DNA of 64,000 nucleotides, taken from NCBI RefSeq assembly GCF_016908115.1, contig NZ_JAFBDH010000001.1, positions 372,001 to 436,000 on the forward strand, in the 5' to 3' direction. Origin of the DNA: Peptoniphilus gorbachii (GTDB taxonomy: Bacteria; Bacillota; Clostridia; Tissierellales; Peptoniphilaceae). Of this stretch, positions 54,594 to 63,384 are shown piece by piece. Under the pieces are notes generated by a model. The model was not told the DNA's origin, ran no database searches, and was given only the letters and a program-made list of their open reading frames with translations. Numbering within the stretch: position 1 is the first letter of the stretch; every line of letters begins with the position of its first letter. A program made the position numbers and the translations under genes.

Positions 54594-55393
54594 CAAATCT
54601 CCTCAACAATATCTTTTAAAAGTTTTGTAAATTTGTCTGCAACATTTTTACCAACTTCTACAACTTCTGCGTGATCAAGTGGAGTATCAAGAATTCCTGT
54701 ACTCATGTTTGTAATAGTCGAAATTCCAAGAATTTTAAGTCCTCTATGTCTTGCCACAATTGCTTCAGGAACTGTGCTCATTCCAACAGCATCTGCACCT
54801 AATATTCTAGCCATTCTAACTTCAGCAGCTGTTTCATAACTTGGTCCAGTAAAATACATATACACGCCTTTTCTTATATTAATGCCAAGTTTTTTTGCAG
54901 AATTTTCAGCAAGTTCAACAAGTTCAGGTGTATAAAGGTCAGTCATATCAGGAAATCTTGGTCCTACTTCGTCATCATTAGGTCCAATTAATGGATTTTT
55001 TCCCATTAAATTTATATGATCAGTTATTATCATAAGATCTGCTGGATTAAAATCTTTATTTACTCCGCCTGCAGCATTAGTTAGAATTAAAGTCTTTACT
55101 CCTAAATTTACAAGAACTTTTATTGGGTAGACAACATCAGACATTTCATAGCCTTCATAAAAATGAATTCTTCCCTTCATTAAGCAGACATTTTTTGAAT
55201 TTATTTTTCCAAAAATTAACTTGCCATCGTGACCTTTTACTGTGGATACAGGAAATCCAGGAATGTCTTTATAAGCTATTTCAACTTTTTCTTCAATTGA
55301 ATCTGCAAAGTCGCCAAGTCCTGAGCCAAGAACAATTCCTATTTCTGGCTCAAAATTTATTTTTTCTCTTATATATTTAATAGTCTTATACAT
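54593..55393 (-). CDS. punA: Purine-nucleoside phosphorylase
   Basis: 266 residues. Trimeric PNP type: GIVLGSGLGDFADSIEE phosphate loop, MKGRIHFYEGYEM, LTNAAGGVN, and GADAVGMSTVPEAIVARH signature. Phosphorolyses inosine and guanosine to base and ribose-1-phosphate. ATG overlaps the nudix stop by 8 bases. Confidence 0.96.
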   Translation of the reverse strand: MYKTIKYIREKINFEPEIGIVLGSGLGDFADSIEEKVEIAYKDIPGFPVSTVKGHDGKLIFGKINSKNVCLMKGRIHFYEGYEMSDVVYPIKVLVNLGVKTLILTNAAGGVNKDFNPADLMIITDHINLMGKNPLIGPNDDEVGPRFPDMTDLYTPELVELAENSAKKLGINIRKGVYMYFTGPSYETAAEVRMARILGADAVGMSTVPEAIVARHRGLKILGISTITNMSTGILDTPLDHAEVVEVGKNVADKFTKLLKDIVEEI

Positions 55394-55937
55394 TTTTCCT
55401 CCTGAAAGTATTGTAATATAAAATACCTGCCACAGATTTTGAATCAGTTATTTCGCCAAGATTAACTAATTTTAAAGCTTCGTCGAATTTTAGTTTTTCT
55501 ACACTTAGGTGTTCAAACTCGTCAAGATTTTGATTCCCTGCAGTAAGTCCTTCTGCGTGGAAAATAAATAATTTTTCATTTGTAAAACCTGGAGATGAAT
55601 AAGTTTCTAAAAGATATTCTGATTTTTCTGCATCATAGCCAGTTTCTTCTTTTAATTCACGAAGAGCAGCCTTTTGTGGCTCTTCACCAAAGTCCACCAT
55701 TCCTGCTGGAATTTCATAAATTTCCTTGTCAATTGCCTTTCTGTATTGTTTTATCAATATGATTTCATCATCTTCAGTTAAAGCAACTATGCCAACAGCA
55801 GGCTGTCTTTCAACAATTTCTCTTTTAGTGTATTTTTGACCTTCCATCTCAACAGTATCCACTCTAAGCTGTAAGACTTTGCCGTCAAAAATCTTTGTGG
55901 ATTTCATTGTTCTCTCTTCATTATTTGAATTTGCCAT
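55386..55937 (-). CDS. Nudix hydrolase, ADP-ribose pyrophosphatase type
   Basis: 183 residues. Nudix box within EEPQKAALRELKEETGYDAEK (GX5EX7REUXEEXGU pattern, with the G of FGEE). The N-terminal VEMEGQKYTKREIVERQPAV and VALTEDDEIILIKQYRKA segments match NudF/ADP-ribose pyrophosphatase. It lies between recN and punA, consistent with nucleotide recycling. Substrate is inferred. Confidence 0.9.
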   Translation of the reverse strand: MANSNNEERTMKSTKIFDGKVLQLRVDTVEMEGQKYTKREIVERQPAVGIVALTEDDEIILIKQYRKAIDKEIYEIPAGMVDFGEEPQKAALRELKEETGYDAEKSEYLLETYSSPGFTNEKLFIFHAEGLTAGNQNLDEFEHLSVEKLKFDEALKLVNLGEITDSKSVAGILYYNTFRRKNV

Positions 55938-57599
55938 TTAATCACCAATCATTTCCTTTGCAGTTTCTATTGCAACTTCACTTACATTCATTCCGCCAAT
56001 TAATCTTGCAACTTCTTCCACTCTCTCATCATAATTTAATTTGTCAATTGTAGAAATTGTGCTGTTATTTACAACATCTTTCTTTATTGCAAAATGCGTG
56101 TCTGCCAATGCAACGATTTGTGGCAAGTGAGAAATTACTATAACTTGTCTATCTCCTGCAAGTTCTTTTATCTTGTTGCCAACAATTTGTGCAGTTTTTC
56201 CACTTATTCCAGTGTCTATTTCATCAAAAACAAGAGTAGGAATGTTGTCTTTTTCAGCAATAATACTCTTAAATCCAAGCATAATTCTACTCATTTCACC
56301 ACCAGATGCAACCTTAGCCATAGGCATCAAATCTTGACCTAAGTTTGGTGCAATCAAAAATTCTATTTTGTCAATTCCATCAAAGGAAAGCTCCTTATTT
56401 ACTAGGTCAATTTTAAATTTTGCATCTTTAATATTTAACTTGTTAATTTCTTCTTCTACTTTTTTCTCTAAAACTTCTGCTGTTTTTTTTCTATTGTAGC
56501 TAATTTTTCCAGCAACTTTTAAGGCTTCTTCTTCCAAATTTTTTATTTTATTTAAAAGTTTATTTAAATTTTCCTCGAAGTTTTGTAAGAATAAAAGTCT
56601 TCCATTTATTTCTTCATAAAAAGAATTTATCTTTTTAATGTTATTTCCGTATTTTAATTTTAAATTATTTACAAGGTCAATTCTCTCTTTTAGGTACTGA
56701 AGTTTTTCCTCGTCAACTTCACTAGAATTAATGAATCTATCTAATTTTTTTGCAATGTCAGATAATCTATATCTAATGTCTTCAAGTTCTTCTTCTGTAG
56801 ATTTTAAGTCCTTATTATACTTTGTAACATCTACAATATTTTCAATTATCTTATCTATAATATCTTCAGCAGAAACACTTTCGTAGCCATCATTAATAAG
56901 TGATTTTGCCTGAGATAATTTTATTAGAGTGTCTGTCATGTTATTTAGGACATTAAAATCATTATAAAGCTCATCATCATCGTAATCGGATAAGTTAGCA
57001 TCTTCTATTTCCTTTATTTGATAGGTCAAAAGATCCATTTCTCTATCTTTATTTTTTTCAAGTAAAGTTTTTTCTTGATATTCATCTTTTAAAGAATTTA
57101 TCTCTTGAACAAGATTTTTTAATTTAAAAAGTAAATCCCTTTGATCCTTTCCAGAAAAATCGTCAATTAATTTAAGTTGATTTTTGTTATCCATAAGTGA
57201 AATAGACTCATGTTGAGCAAAAATATCAATTAGATGAGTGGAAATTTTTGAAAGTATTTGTGATGTAATGGTCCTATTGTTAACTCTTGTAATAGATGGA
57301 CCCTTGTCCCTTATTTCCTTAGAAATTACAATTAAATCTCCTGAATCAATTCCATATTGAGATAAAAGCTCTTTAGTTTCATCATCATAGGAGGAAAAAA
57401 CAGCTTCTATATAAGCTCTGTCTTTTCCCTTTTTTATAATATCCTTATTTACTCTTTGACCAAGGACGAGACCTAGTGAATCTATAATAATTGACTTACC
57501 TGAACCAGTTTCTCCAGTTAAAACATTTAAACCACTTTCAAACTCAATTTTCATATTTTCAATTATTGCAAAATTTTCGATATTTAACTCTAAAAGCAT
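55938..57599 (-). CDS. recN: DNA repair protein RecN
   Basis: 553 residues, full length. SMC-like: Walker A GETGSGKSIIIDSLGLVLG at the N-terminus, long central coiled coil (about 155-365), signature VASGGEMSRIMLGFK and Walker B LVFDEIDTGISGKTA at the C-terminus. Organises DNA ends at double-strand breaks. It abuts the nudix gene (1-base gap). tlyA precedes it by 7 bases; argR, usually between the two, is absent. Confidence 0.96.
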   Translation of the reverse strand: MLLELNIENFAIIENMKIEFESGLNVLTGETGSGKSIIIDSLGLVLGQRVNKDIIKKGKDRAYIEAVFSSYDDETKELLSQYGIDSGDLIVISKEIRDKGPSITRVNNRTITSQILSKISTHLIDIFAQHESISLMDNKNQLKLIDDFSGKDQRDLLFKLKNLVQEINSLKDEYQEKTLLEKNKDREMDLLTYQIKEIEDANLSDYDDDELYNDFNVLNNMTDTLIKLSQAKSLINDGYESVSAEDIIDKIIENIVDVTKYNKDLKSTEEELEDIRYRLSDIAKKLDRFINSSEVDEEKLQYLKERIDLVNNLKLKYGNNIKKINSFYEEINGRLLFLQNFEENLNKLLNKIKNLEEEALKVAGKISYNRKKTAEVLEKKVEEEINKLNIKDAKFKIDLVNKELSFDGIDKIEFLIAPNLGQDLMPMAKVASGGEMSRIMLGFKSIIAEKDNIPTLVFDEIDTGISGKTAQIVGNKIKELAGDRQVIVISHLPQIVALADTHFAIKKDVVNNSTISTIDKLNYDERVEEVARLIGGMNVSEVAIETAKEMIGD

Positions 57600-57606
57600 A
57601 CTTCAC

Positions 57607-58407
57607 CTAATCATTTAAACTTTCATAAGCCTTATTTACTATTTCACTTGCATCAAAATTTTCACTATTTTCTAAATCATTTGACAAGTAAATTAAAAAT
57701 TCAATATTGCCACTTGTGCCCTTAATTGGAGAATTTGTAAGAGCCATAATATTTAAATCTAAATCTTCTGCAAGTTTTATTATCTTTTCAATAACTTCAA
57801 TATGTACTTTTTTATCTCTTACAATGCCACCTTTTCCAACTTTCCCTTTGCCAGCTTCAAACTGTGGCTTTATAAGGGCGACAATTTTTCCCCTTTCTCC
57901 ACAAATTTCCTTTGCAACGGGAAGAACTAATTCAAGGGAGATAAAGGAAACATCAATGGAAATAAAATCAACTTCTTCAGAAATTAATTCTCTGTCAAAA
58001 TATCTTATATTAGTTCTCTCAAGAGATACAACACGCTCATCCATCCTAAGTCTGTAGTCAAGCTGATTGTAACCAACATCAATGGCATAAACTTTTTTTG
58101 CGCCATGCTTTAACATGCAGTGAGTAAATCCACCAGTTGATGCACCTATATCAACGCAGACAGCATCCAATAAATTTATGTCATAGTCGTCAATCATCTT
58201 TTCAAGCTTATGGCCGCCTCTTGATACAAAAGTGTCTTCTAAGCCCTTGATATAAATTTTTACATCTTCTTTTAATTGCATTCCAGGCTTTTCCACTCTT
58301 TCAGTGCCAATAAAAACCTTGCCTTCCATTATTAATCTCTTGGCTTTTTCTCTTGAATCAATTAAACCCTTTTCAACTAATAAAACATCTGCGCGTTTCT
58401 TAGCCAT
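57607..58407 (-). CDS. tlyA: TlyA-family rRNA 2'-O-methyltransferase
   Basis: 266 residues. N-terminal S4 domain (RADVLLVEKGLIDSREKAKR) and FtsJ-type methyltransferase with VCVDIGASTGGFTHCMLKHG, YAIDVGYNQLDYRLRMDE and LIKPQFEAGKGKVGKGGIV. In mycobacteria TlyA methylates 16S and 23S rRNA cytidines. The hemolysin name is historical. Overlaps the ispA stop/start by one base. Confidence 0.93.
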   Translation of the reverse strand: MAKKRADVLLVEKGLIDSREKAKRLIMEGKVFIGTERVEKPGMQLKEDVKIYIKGLEDTFVSRGGHKLEKMIDDYDINLLDAVCVDIGASTGGFTHCMLKHGAKKVYAIDVGYNQLDYRLRMDERVVSLERTNIRYFDRELISEEVDFISIDVSFISLELVLPVAKEICGERGKIVALIKPQFEAGKGKVGKGGIVRDKKVHIEVIEKIIKLAEDLDLNIMALTNSPIKGTSGNIEFLIYLSNDLENSENFDASEIVNKAYESLND

Positions 58408-59270
58408 TATCTGCTCCTATTTATTAATTTTGCAACAAAACTTTTTAGTAAATTATCTTTGAGATCAAGTCCTTCAAGGGCTTCATAAGAAGAATTAGTA
58501 AGATCAATAATTTCATTTTTTAATTCTTCTTTTTCCTTAAAGAAAAGCATATTTATTTCGCCACTGTCGGGATCTTTTTCTTCATCAAGTAGGTCATCTT
58601 CAAATTGATAAGCAAGGCCAATATTTTCTCCAAACTTTGCAAGTTTTGTAATATTATCTGCTTCAACTCCTGCCAAAATACCACCAACTACAACAGATGC
58701 CTTTATTAGAGCACCAGTTTTTAATTTGTACATATTTTCGCAAGTATCTTCTGTATAGTCCTCTAAGTTAAAATCTATATCAATAGTTTGACCGCCAATC
58801 ATACCATTTACTCCAGTGGCATTATAAATATATTTCATTGCCCTAATTGCACGCTTTAATTCATCCTTGTCTTCAAGGTTTTCAATGTGTCTAAGGAGAA
58901 TTTCCATAGACATATTTAAGAGCCCATCGCCTGCTAAAATTGCAATTCCTTCTGTGTAAACCTTGTGATTAGTTGGCTTTTCTCTTCTAAAATCATCATC
59001 ATCCATTGCAGGAAGATCATCGTGAATTAGAGAATAAGTATGTATCATTTCAATTGCAGCTGCAAAGGGAAGAATTGTATCTAAAGAATCATCTTCCTTA
59101 GAAAACTCTTTGTAAGTCAAAATAGTTAGCATAGGTCTAATTCTCTTTCCACCAGAAAATAGTGAATATTTTATAGAATCAATAACTTTGTGTTGTAAAC
59201 TTTTGTCATAGTCAAGCAAGGAACTCAAATAATTATTAAATTTTTCTAGTAGGTTATCTATATCTGTCAT
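58407..59270 (-). CDS. ispA: Polyprenyl (farnesyl/geranylgeranyl) diphosphate synthase
   Basis: 287 residues from the ATG at 59270; earlier in-frame starts lie inside xseB. Two aspartate-rich motifs: DDLPAMDDDDFRRE (FARM) and FEDDLLDEEKDPD (SARM), with GGKRIRPMLTIL between the start and FARM. Makes short-chain isoprenyl diphosphates from IPP/DMAPP. Works downstream of IspH (fusion at 45595). Overlaps xseB by 17 bases; dxs, a frequent neighbour, is absent here. Confidence 0.93.
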   Translation of the reverse strand: MTDIDNLLEKFNNYLSSLLDYDKSLQHKVIDSIKYSLFSGGKRIRPMLTILTYKEFSKEDDSLDTILPFAAAIEMIHTYSLIHDDLPAMDDDDFRREKPTNHKVYTEGIAILAGDGLLNMSMEILLRHIENLEDKDELKRAIRAMKYIYNATGVNGMIGGQTIDIDFNLEDYTEDTCENMYKLKTGALIKASVVVGGILAGVEADNITKLAKFGENIGLAYQFEDDLLDEEKDPDSGEINMLFFKEKEELKNEIIDLTNSSYEALEGLDLKDNLLKSFVAKLINRSR

Positions 59271-59478
59271 CTTTTTTATCCTCAATAAATTCAGAATTTT
59301 CTTCTGCAATAGTTTTAATCTTACCTTCGTATTCCTTTAAAGTGTTGTTAAGATACTTGTAAAGTTCGATGCCTTCCTCGTATTTTTTTATGGAATCTTC
59401 AAGACTAATGTCCTTAGACTCAAGTTCCTTTATTATTTTTTCAAGCTCTCTAAAAGAACTTTCGTAATCTCTTTGCAT
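59254..59478 (-). CDS. xseB: Exodeoxyribonuclease VII small subunit
   Basis: 74 residues. SSFRELEKIIKELESKDISL and EDSIKKYEEGIELYKYLNNT are the family core: a helical hairpin that binds XseA. Immediately follows xseA with no gap, and overlaps ispA. Confidence 0.95.
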   Translation of the reverse strand: MQRDYESSFRELEKIIKELESKDISLEDSIKKYEEGIELYKYLNNTLKEYEGKIKTIAEENSEFIEDKKDDRYR

Positions 59479-60930
59479 TTAATCCCTCATTTCCACATTT
59501 TGAACCTTAGATTTAATATTTCCATCTTTAAATTTAAGAGAAATAATTTCTCCAAGCCTAGCATCTTTGGCAGCTTTTAACTCTTGACCATCTTCAGTAA
59601 GTATTTCAATTTTATTTATTTTATCAAAGGCAGATTTTAATCTTATGTTTAAATATTTTAGCCTGTCTCTTTCGTTTTTTAATCTATCATCTAAATCATA
59701 ATCCAAAATAAATTTTTCATAGGCTTTAAACTTTTTAAATTCATCATTGATCTTTGTTTTAAAATAATAAGATAAAAGTTTTCTATTAAAGTTTAGATTT
59801 TCTCTATTTTTGCTGATTTTTGAAGATAATTTTACAGAAATATTTTTTAGTCTATAGGAATAATTTTCTATTTCCTTAGACTTATTTAACTTAAAATTCT
59901 GCAAGTAAAATTTTTTATTTTGAAGTTCATAAGAATGTCCCTGCAAAATTTTTTTCATAGAGTTATTTAATAAAGTTTCCCTATACAAGAGGTCTCTTGT
60001 CATAGAATTTATCTTGTAAAATTGATTTTTTAGAGAAATATTTTTGTATATCGAAAGAAGTTTAAAGCGACTCAGGTTTAGTCTTTTCTCAATTAAATTA
60101 TTTAGCTCAACTTTCTTTTTTAAAAGATAGTCTTTTAGCTCATCTTCACTAATAGTTGAAAGCTCAGCTGCATTTGTTGGCGTTGCTGCCCTTAAATCTG
60201 CTACAAAATCACATATTGTAAAGTCAACTTCATGACCAACTGCAGAAATAATAGGAATATTTGAGGCAAAAATTTCTCTTGCTAGATTCTCATCATTAAA
60301 GACAAATAAATCTTCAAAATTTCCTCCACCACGAGCAATAATTATTGTGTCAACTTTTTCTTTTTCATTAAAGTATTTTATTCCACGAATTAAATTTGCG
60401 CTAGCAGATTCTCCTTGAACAAGACTTGGAAAAACATAAATGTCTGAGCTTTTATTTCTCTTTCTAAAAAGATTTATAACATCTTTTATGGCTGCTCCAC
60501 TTGTAGAAGTAATAAGCCCAATAGAAGATGGGTAGCGCTTAATCTTTTTCTTGTGAGAAGGATCAAAAAGTCCTTCCTTGGAAAGTTTTTCCTTTAACTC
60601 CAAATATTTTTGGTAGAGATTTCCCCTGCCATCAAGCTCAATTTCACTGACATATAAAAAAATCCTTCCACTTCTATCATAATAAGTGACAGTGCCCTTA
60701 GCCATGACCTTGGCACCGTCAAATAATTGAATATTTACATCATCTCTACTTGCCATAGCATCAATTCTTGCATACTGGTCCTTTAGAGAAAAATAAATAT
60801 TGCCATTACTATGCACATTTAAATTTGTGACTTCTCCAGTGATGTTAATATCTCTTAAAATATAATCCATTGAGATTAGCTTTTTGATGTAACTATTAAG
60901 TTCACTTACATTAAAAGCAGCTTTAGCCAA
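59479..60930 (-). CDS. xseA: Exodeoxyribonuclease VII large subunit
   Basis: 483 residues. N-terminal OB fold (1-100; VTNLNVHSNGNIYFSLKD), catalytic domain with IGLITSTSGAAIKDVIN, IIIARGGGNFEDLFVFNDE and ISAVGHEVDFTICDFVADL, AATPTNAAELS, then a long coiled-coil C-terminus with Lys/Asn-rich stretches (about 270-430). Degrades single-stranded DNA into oligonucleotides. nusB precedes it by one base. Confidence 0.96.
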   Translation of the reverse strand: MAKAAFNVSELNSYIKKLISMDYILRDINITGEVTNLNVHSNGNIYFSLKDQYARIDAMASRDDVNIQLFDGAKVMAKGTVTYYDRSGRIFLYVSEIELDGRGNLYQKYLELKEKLSKEGLFDPSHKKKIKRYPSSIGLITSTSGAAIKDVINLFRKRNKSSDIYVFPSLVQGESASANLIRGIKYFNEKEKVDTIIIARGGGNFEDLFVFNDENLAREIFASNIPIISAVGHEVDFTICDFVADLRAATPTNAAELSTISEDELKDYLLKKKVELNNLIEKRLNLSRFKLLSIYKNISLKNQFYKINSMTRDLLYRETLLNNSMKKILQGHSYELQNKKFYLQNFKLNKSKEIENYSYRLKNISVKLSSKISKNRENLNFNRKLLSYYFKTKINDEFKKFKAYEKFILDYDLDDRLKNERDRLKYLNIRLKSAFDKINKIEILTEDGQELKAAKDARLGEIISLKFKDGNIKSKVQNVEMRD

Positions 60931-60931
60931 A

Positions 60932-61330
60932 TTAAAAACTCCTATAAATTGTTCCCAAAATTCCGTTTATAAATTTAGGAGCATCATCAGAACTATATTG
61001 CCTTGCAATGTCCACAGCTTCGTTTATAGAAACCTCTGGTGGAATATCATCTTTAAATAAAAATTCATAGACAGCAATTCTTAAAATTTGCCTATCCACC
61101 TTGGCAAGCCTTGCCATAGTCCAGCCCTTTAAATTCTTTTCAATTGTCTCATCAACAGTTTCAAGGTTTTTTAAAATATCTGGCACTACCCTATTAATAT
61201 AGTCAACCTCATCACCTAGAAAGTGATTATTTTCCATAAATAAATTTAAACTGTCTAGAGAAAAATCCTTATTTATATCCATAGAAAAGAGTGCCTGCAT
61301 GGCACCTATTCTTGCTTTTTTTCTACTCAT
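60932..61330 (-). CDS. nusB: Transcription antitermination protein NusB
   Basis: 132 residues, all helical. RKKARIGAMQALFSMDI start, VDRQILRIAVYEFLF and SINEAVDIARQYSSDDAPKF, NGILGTIYR end are hallmarks. Binds BoxA RNA in rRNA antitermination. Its ATG overlaps the asp23 stop by 4 bases. Confidence 0.96.
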   Translation of the reverse strand: MSRKKARIGAMQALFSMDINKDFSLDSLNLFMENNHFLGDEVDYINRVVPDILKNLETVDETIEKNLKGWTMARLAKVDRQILRIAVYEFLFKDDIPPEVSINEAVDIARQYSSDDAPKFINGILGTIYRSF

Positions 61331-61713
61331 TTTACAATCGTCTTTTCAGAATTTTTAACAGCGATGCCTGAAATGTGAACATTAACTTCAACAACATCAA
61401 AGTCTGTCATATTTTCAATAGCTTCCTTAACTTGTGCTTGCACCTTTTCAGAAACTTCAACGATTTTTATTCCGTACTCAATAGTAACATATACATCTAC
61501 AATAGTTTCTCTTTCGCCAATATTTACTTTGACTCCTCTATTGAAGTTTTTTGTATTTAAAATGTCAGTAACTTGAGACTTAAAGTTTGAACCAACTTTT
61601 ACAATGCCATCAACACTTTCAGCTGCAACTGATGCAACTGTAGCGATAACATCTTCAGAAATCTTAACTTTACCATCTGCCTCATTACCATTAACAAGAT
61701 ATTTATTATCCAC
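61327..61713 (-). CDS. Asp23/Gls24 family protein (YqhY-like)
   Basis: 128 residues. GTG start at 61713 with GGAGGTG five bases upstream. Core: ISEDVIATVASVAAESVDGI, VKVNIGERETIVDVYVTIEYG and DVVEVNVHISGIAV. The nusB-linked paralogue is called YqhY in B. subtilis and linked to acetyl-CoA carboxylase control; accBC genes are not present here. The second copy at 25093 belongs to the YloU branch. Confidence 0.92.
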   Translation of the reverse strand: MDNKYLVNGNEADGKVKISEDVIATVASVAAESVDGIVKVGSNFKSQVTDILNTKNFNRGVKVNIGERETIVDVYVTIEYGIKIVEVSEKVQAQVKEAIENMTDFDVVEVNVHISGIAVKNSEKTIVK

Positions 61714-61740
61714 TATTACACCTCCAAATTAACTAAAATA

Positions 61741-61769
61741 ATTATACCAAATACTTCATATATTATCAA
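61741..61769 (-). promoter_or_regulatory. Promoter of the asp23-nusB-xseAB operon
   Basis: TTGATA (61769-61764), spacer of 17, TATAAT (61746-61741) on the minus strand, start codon 28 bases below. TTGCACTTTGCCGCA (61774-61788, plus strand) lies just upstream of the -35. Confidence 0.75.
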
Positions 61770-61844
61770 TTTATTGCACTTTGCCGCACTTTAAAGATAA
61801 GATTTTTTTGAAAATTTTTTGCTAAATAAAATTTTTCTAAAATA

Positions 61845-61862
61845 AAAAAGCCCCTGGGCTAA
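61845..61862 (-). terminator. Possible terminator of truA
   Basis: On the minus strand AGCC-CAGG-GGCT followed by TTTTTTATTTT; the short stem overlaps the truA stop codon. Confidence 0.5.
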
Positions 61863-62590
61863 TACTTAACATCTACTAAGTATAGTCCACAGGCTGGCGC
61901 TGTCGGTCCTGAAGCCTTTCTTTTTTTCTTTTCTAAAGCTTCTTTCATGTATTCAATTTCTCTTTGTCCTCTTCCAATTTCAAGGGCAGTCCCAGTAACA
62001 ATTCGTATCATATTTTTTAAAAAGGCTTTTGCCACAAAATCAAGATACAAAAAATCCCCATCTTCTATAACGTCAATTCTCTCAATTGTCCTTATAGAGT
62101 CTTTTACAACAGCCCCCTTTCCCATAAAAGAATTAAAATCGTGCTCGCCAAGTAAATATGAAAGAGCCTTTCTCATTCTATCAGGGTCAACTTCATAGGG
62201 ATACTCGTAGGCTCTATTTAAAAGAAGAGAATTTCTGTAGCGAGATCTATGAATGACATAGCGATATTTTTTTAATTTTGCATCGTATCTTGCATGAAAA
62301 TCTTCTGGCACAAATTTTGCAGCAACAACAGAAACATCCTCCGGCAAATTATAATTTATAACTTTAGGAAGATTTCCTATATCAATTGTTGTATCTGAAT
62401 AAAAATTCGCATATTGACCAAGAGCGTGAACTCCTCTGTCAGTTCTTCCTGCGTAAAAAACTTTTACTTCTTCCTTTAAAGTTTTTGCAAGACCCTTATT
62501 TAATTCCCCTTCCACAGTTCTCTCATCAGGCTGACTTTGAAAACCATGAAAATTTGTACCGTCATAGGTTATTTTTATAAGTATATTCAT
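61859..62590 (-). CDS. truA: tRNA pseudouridine(38-40) synthase
   Basis: 243 residues, full length. ITYDGTNFHGFQSQPDERTV start, catalytic aspartate in AGRTDRGVHALGQ, and SFMGKGAV, FLKNMIRIVTGTALEIGRG near the end. Modifies the anticodon arm of tRNAs. ecfA-ecfT-truA is a standard Firmicutes operon end; here truA overlaps ecfT by 4 bases. Confidence 0.97.
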   Translation of the reverse strand: MNILIKITYDGTNFHGFQSQPDERTVEGELNKGLAKTLKEEVKVFYAGRTDRGVHALGQYANFYSDTTIDIGNLPKVINYNLPEDVSVVAAKFVPEDFHARYDAKLKKYRYVIHRSRYRNSLLLNRAYEYPYEVDPDRMRKALSYLLGEHDFNSFMGKGAVVKDSIRTIERIDVIEDGDFLYLDFVAKAFLKNMIRIVTGTALEIGRGQREIEYMKEALEKKKRKASGPTAPACGLYLVDVKY

Positions 62591-63384
62591 AGTTTTGAAA
62601 CCAAAATTATTGCTGCAAAAAATATTATATTTCCAAGAAAAATAATTACATCTTTCTTAACAATTTTTGATGCATTCATTTTTGTTCTGCCATCTCCACC
62701 TCTGTAACACCTTGCCTCCATTGCTGTTGCAAGTTCTTCTGCCCTTCTAAAGGAATTTATAAATAAAGGAACAAGAAGTGGCACCAAATTTTTTGCACGC
62801 TTTATGAGATTTCCAGATTCAAAATCTGCCCCTCTTGCCATTTGTGCCTTCATAATTTTGTCAGTTTCTTCGATTAGTGTTGGAATAAATCTAAGGGCAA
62901 TTGTCATCATCATTGCAATTTCGTGACTTGGAACCCCAATTTTTCTAAAGGGTCTTAAGAGTGACTCGATTCCATCTGTAAGTTCAATTGGTGAAGTTGT
63001 ATAAGTTAATAAGGACGTACCAAGAACTAATAAAACAAGTCTTATTCCCATAAAAACTGAAAGATCAATTCCTTCTTGTGAAATTTTTAAAATTCCAAAA
63101 GTATATATAGCCTCGCCTGGTGTAAAAAATAAGTTTATTATAAAGGTAACGAGTATTATCCATTTAAGAGGTTTAAGTCCACGAAGAACTAAGCCAATAG
63201 GTAATTTTGCATTAAAAATAATTAACATCAAATAAATTACCACTGGCAAATACATAAATACTGAATCAATAAAAAATAGTGATGCTATAAAAAGTATCAT
63301 TGTAAGCATCTTTAATTTTGGGTCATATTTATGAACTAGAGTTTCTCCAGGAAAGTATTGTCCAATTGTTATATCTTTAAACAT
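62587..63384 (-). CDS. ecfT: ECF transporter T component
   Basis: 265 residues, about five membrane segments, ATG at 63384 behind GAGGTG. The coupling-helix motifs ARGADFESG and [14 protein letters not shown] (Ala-Arg-Gly type) interact with the ATPases. General scaffold for group II ECF vitamin/metal transporters, whose S components are elsewhere. Overlaps ecfA2 by 8 bases. Confidence 0.95.
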   Translation of the reverse strand: MFKDITIGQYFPGETLVHKYDPKLKMLTMILFIASLFFIDSVFMYLPVVIYLMLIIFNAKLPIGLVLRGLKPLKWIILVTFIINLFFTPGEAIYTFGILKISQEGIDLSVFMGIRLVLLVLGTSLLTYTTSPIELTDGIESLLRPFRKIGVPSHEIAMMMTIALRFIPTLIEETDKIMKAQMARGADFESGNLIKRAKNLVPLLVPLFINSFRRAEELATAMEARCYRGGDGRTKMNASKIVKKDVIIFLGNIIFFAAIILVSKL

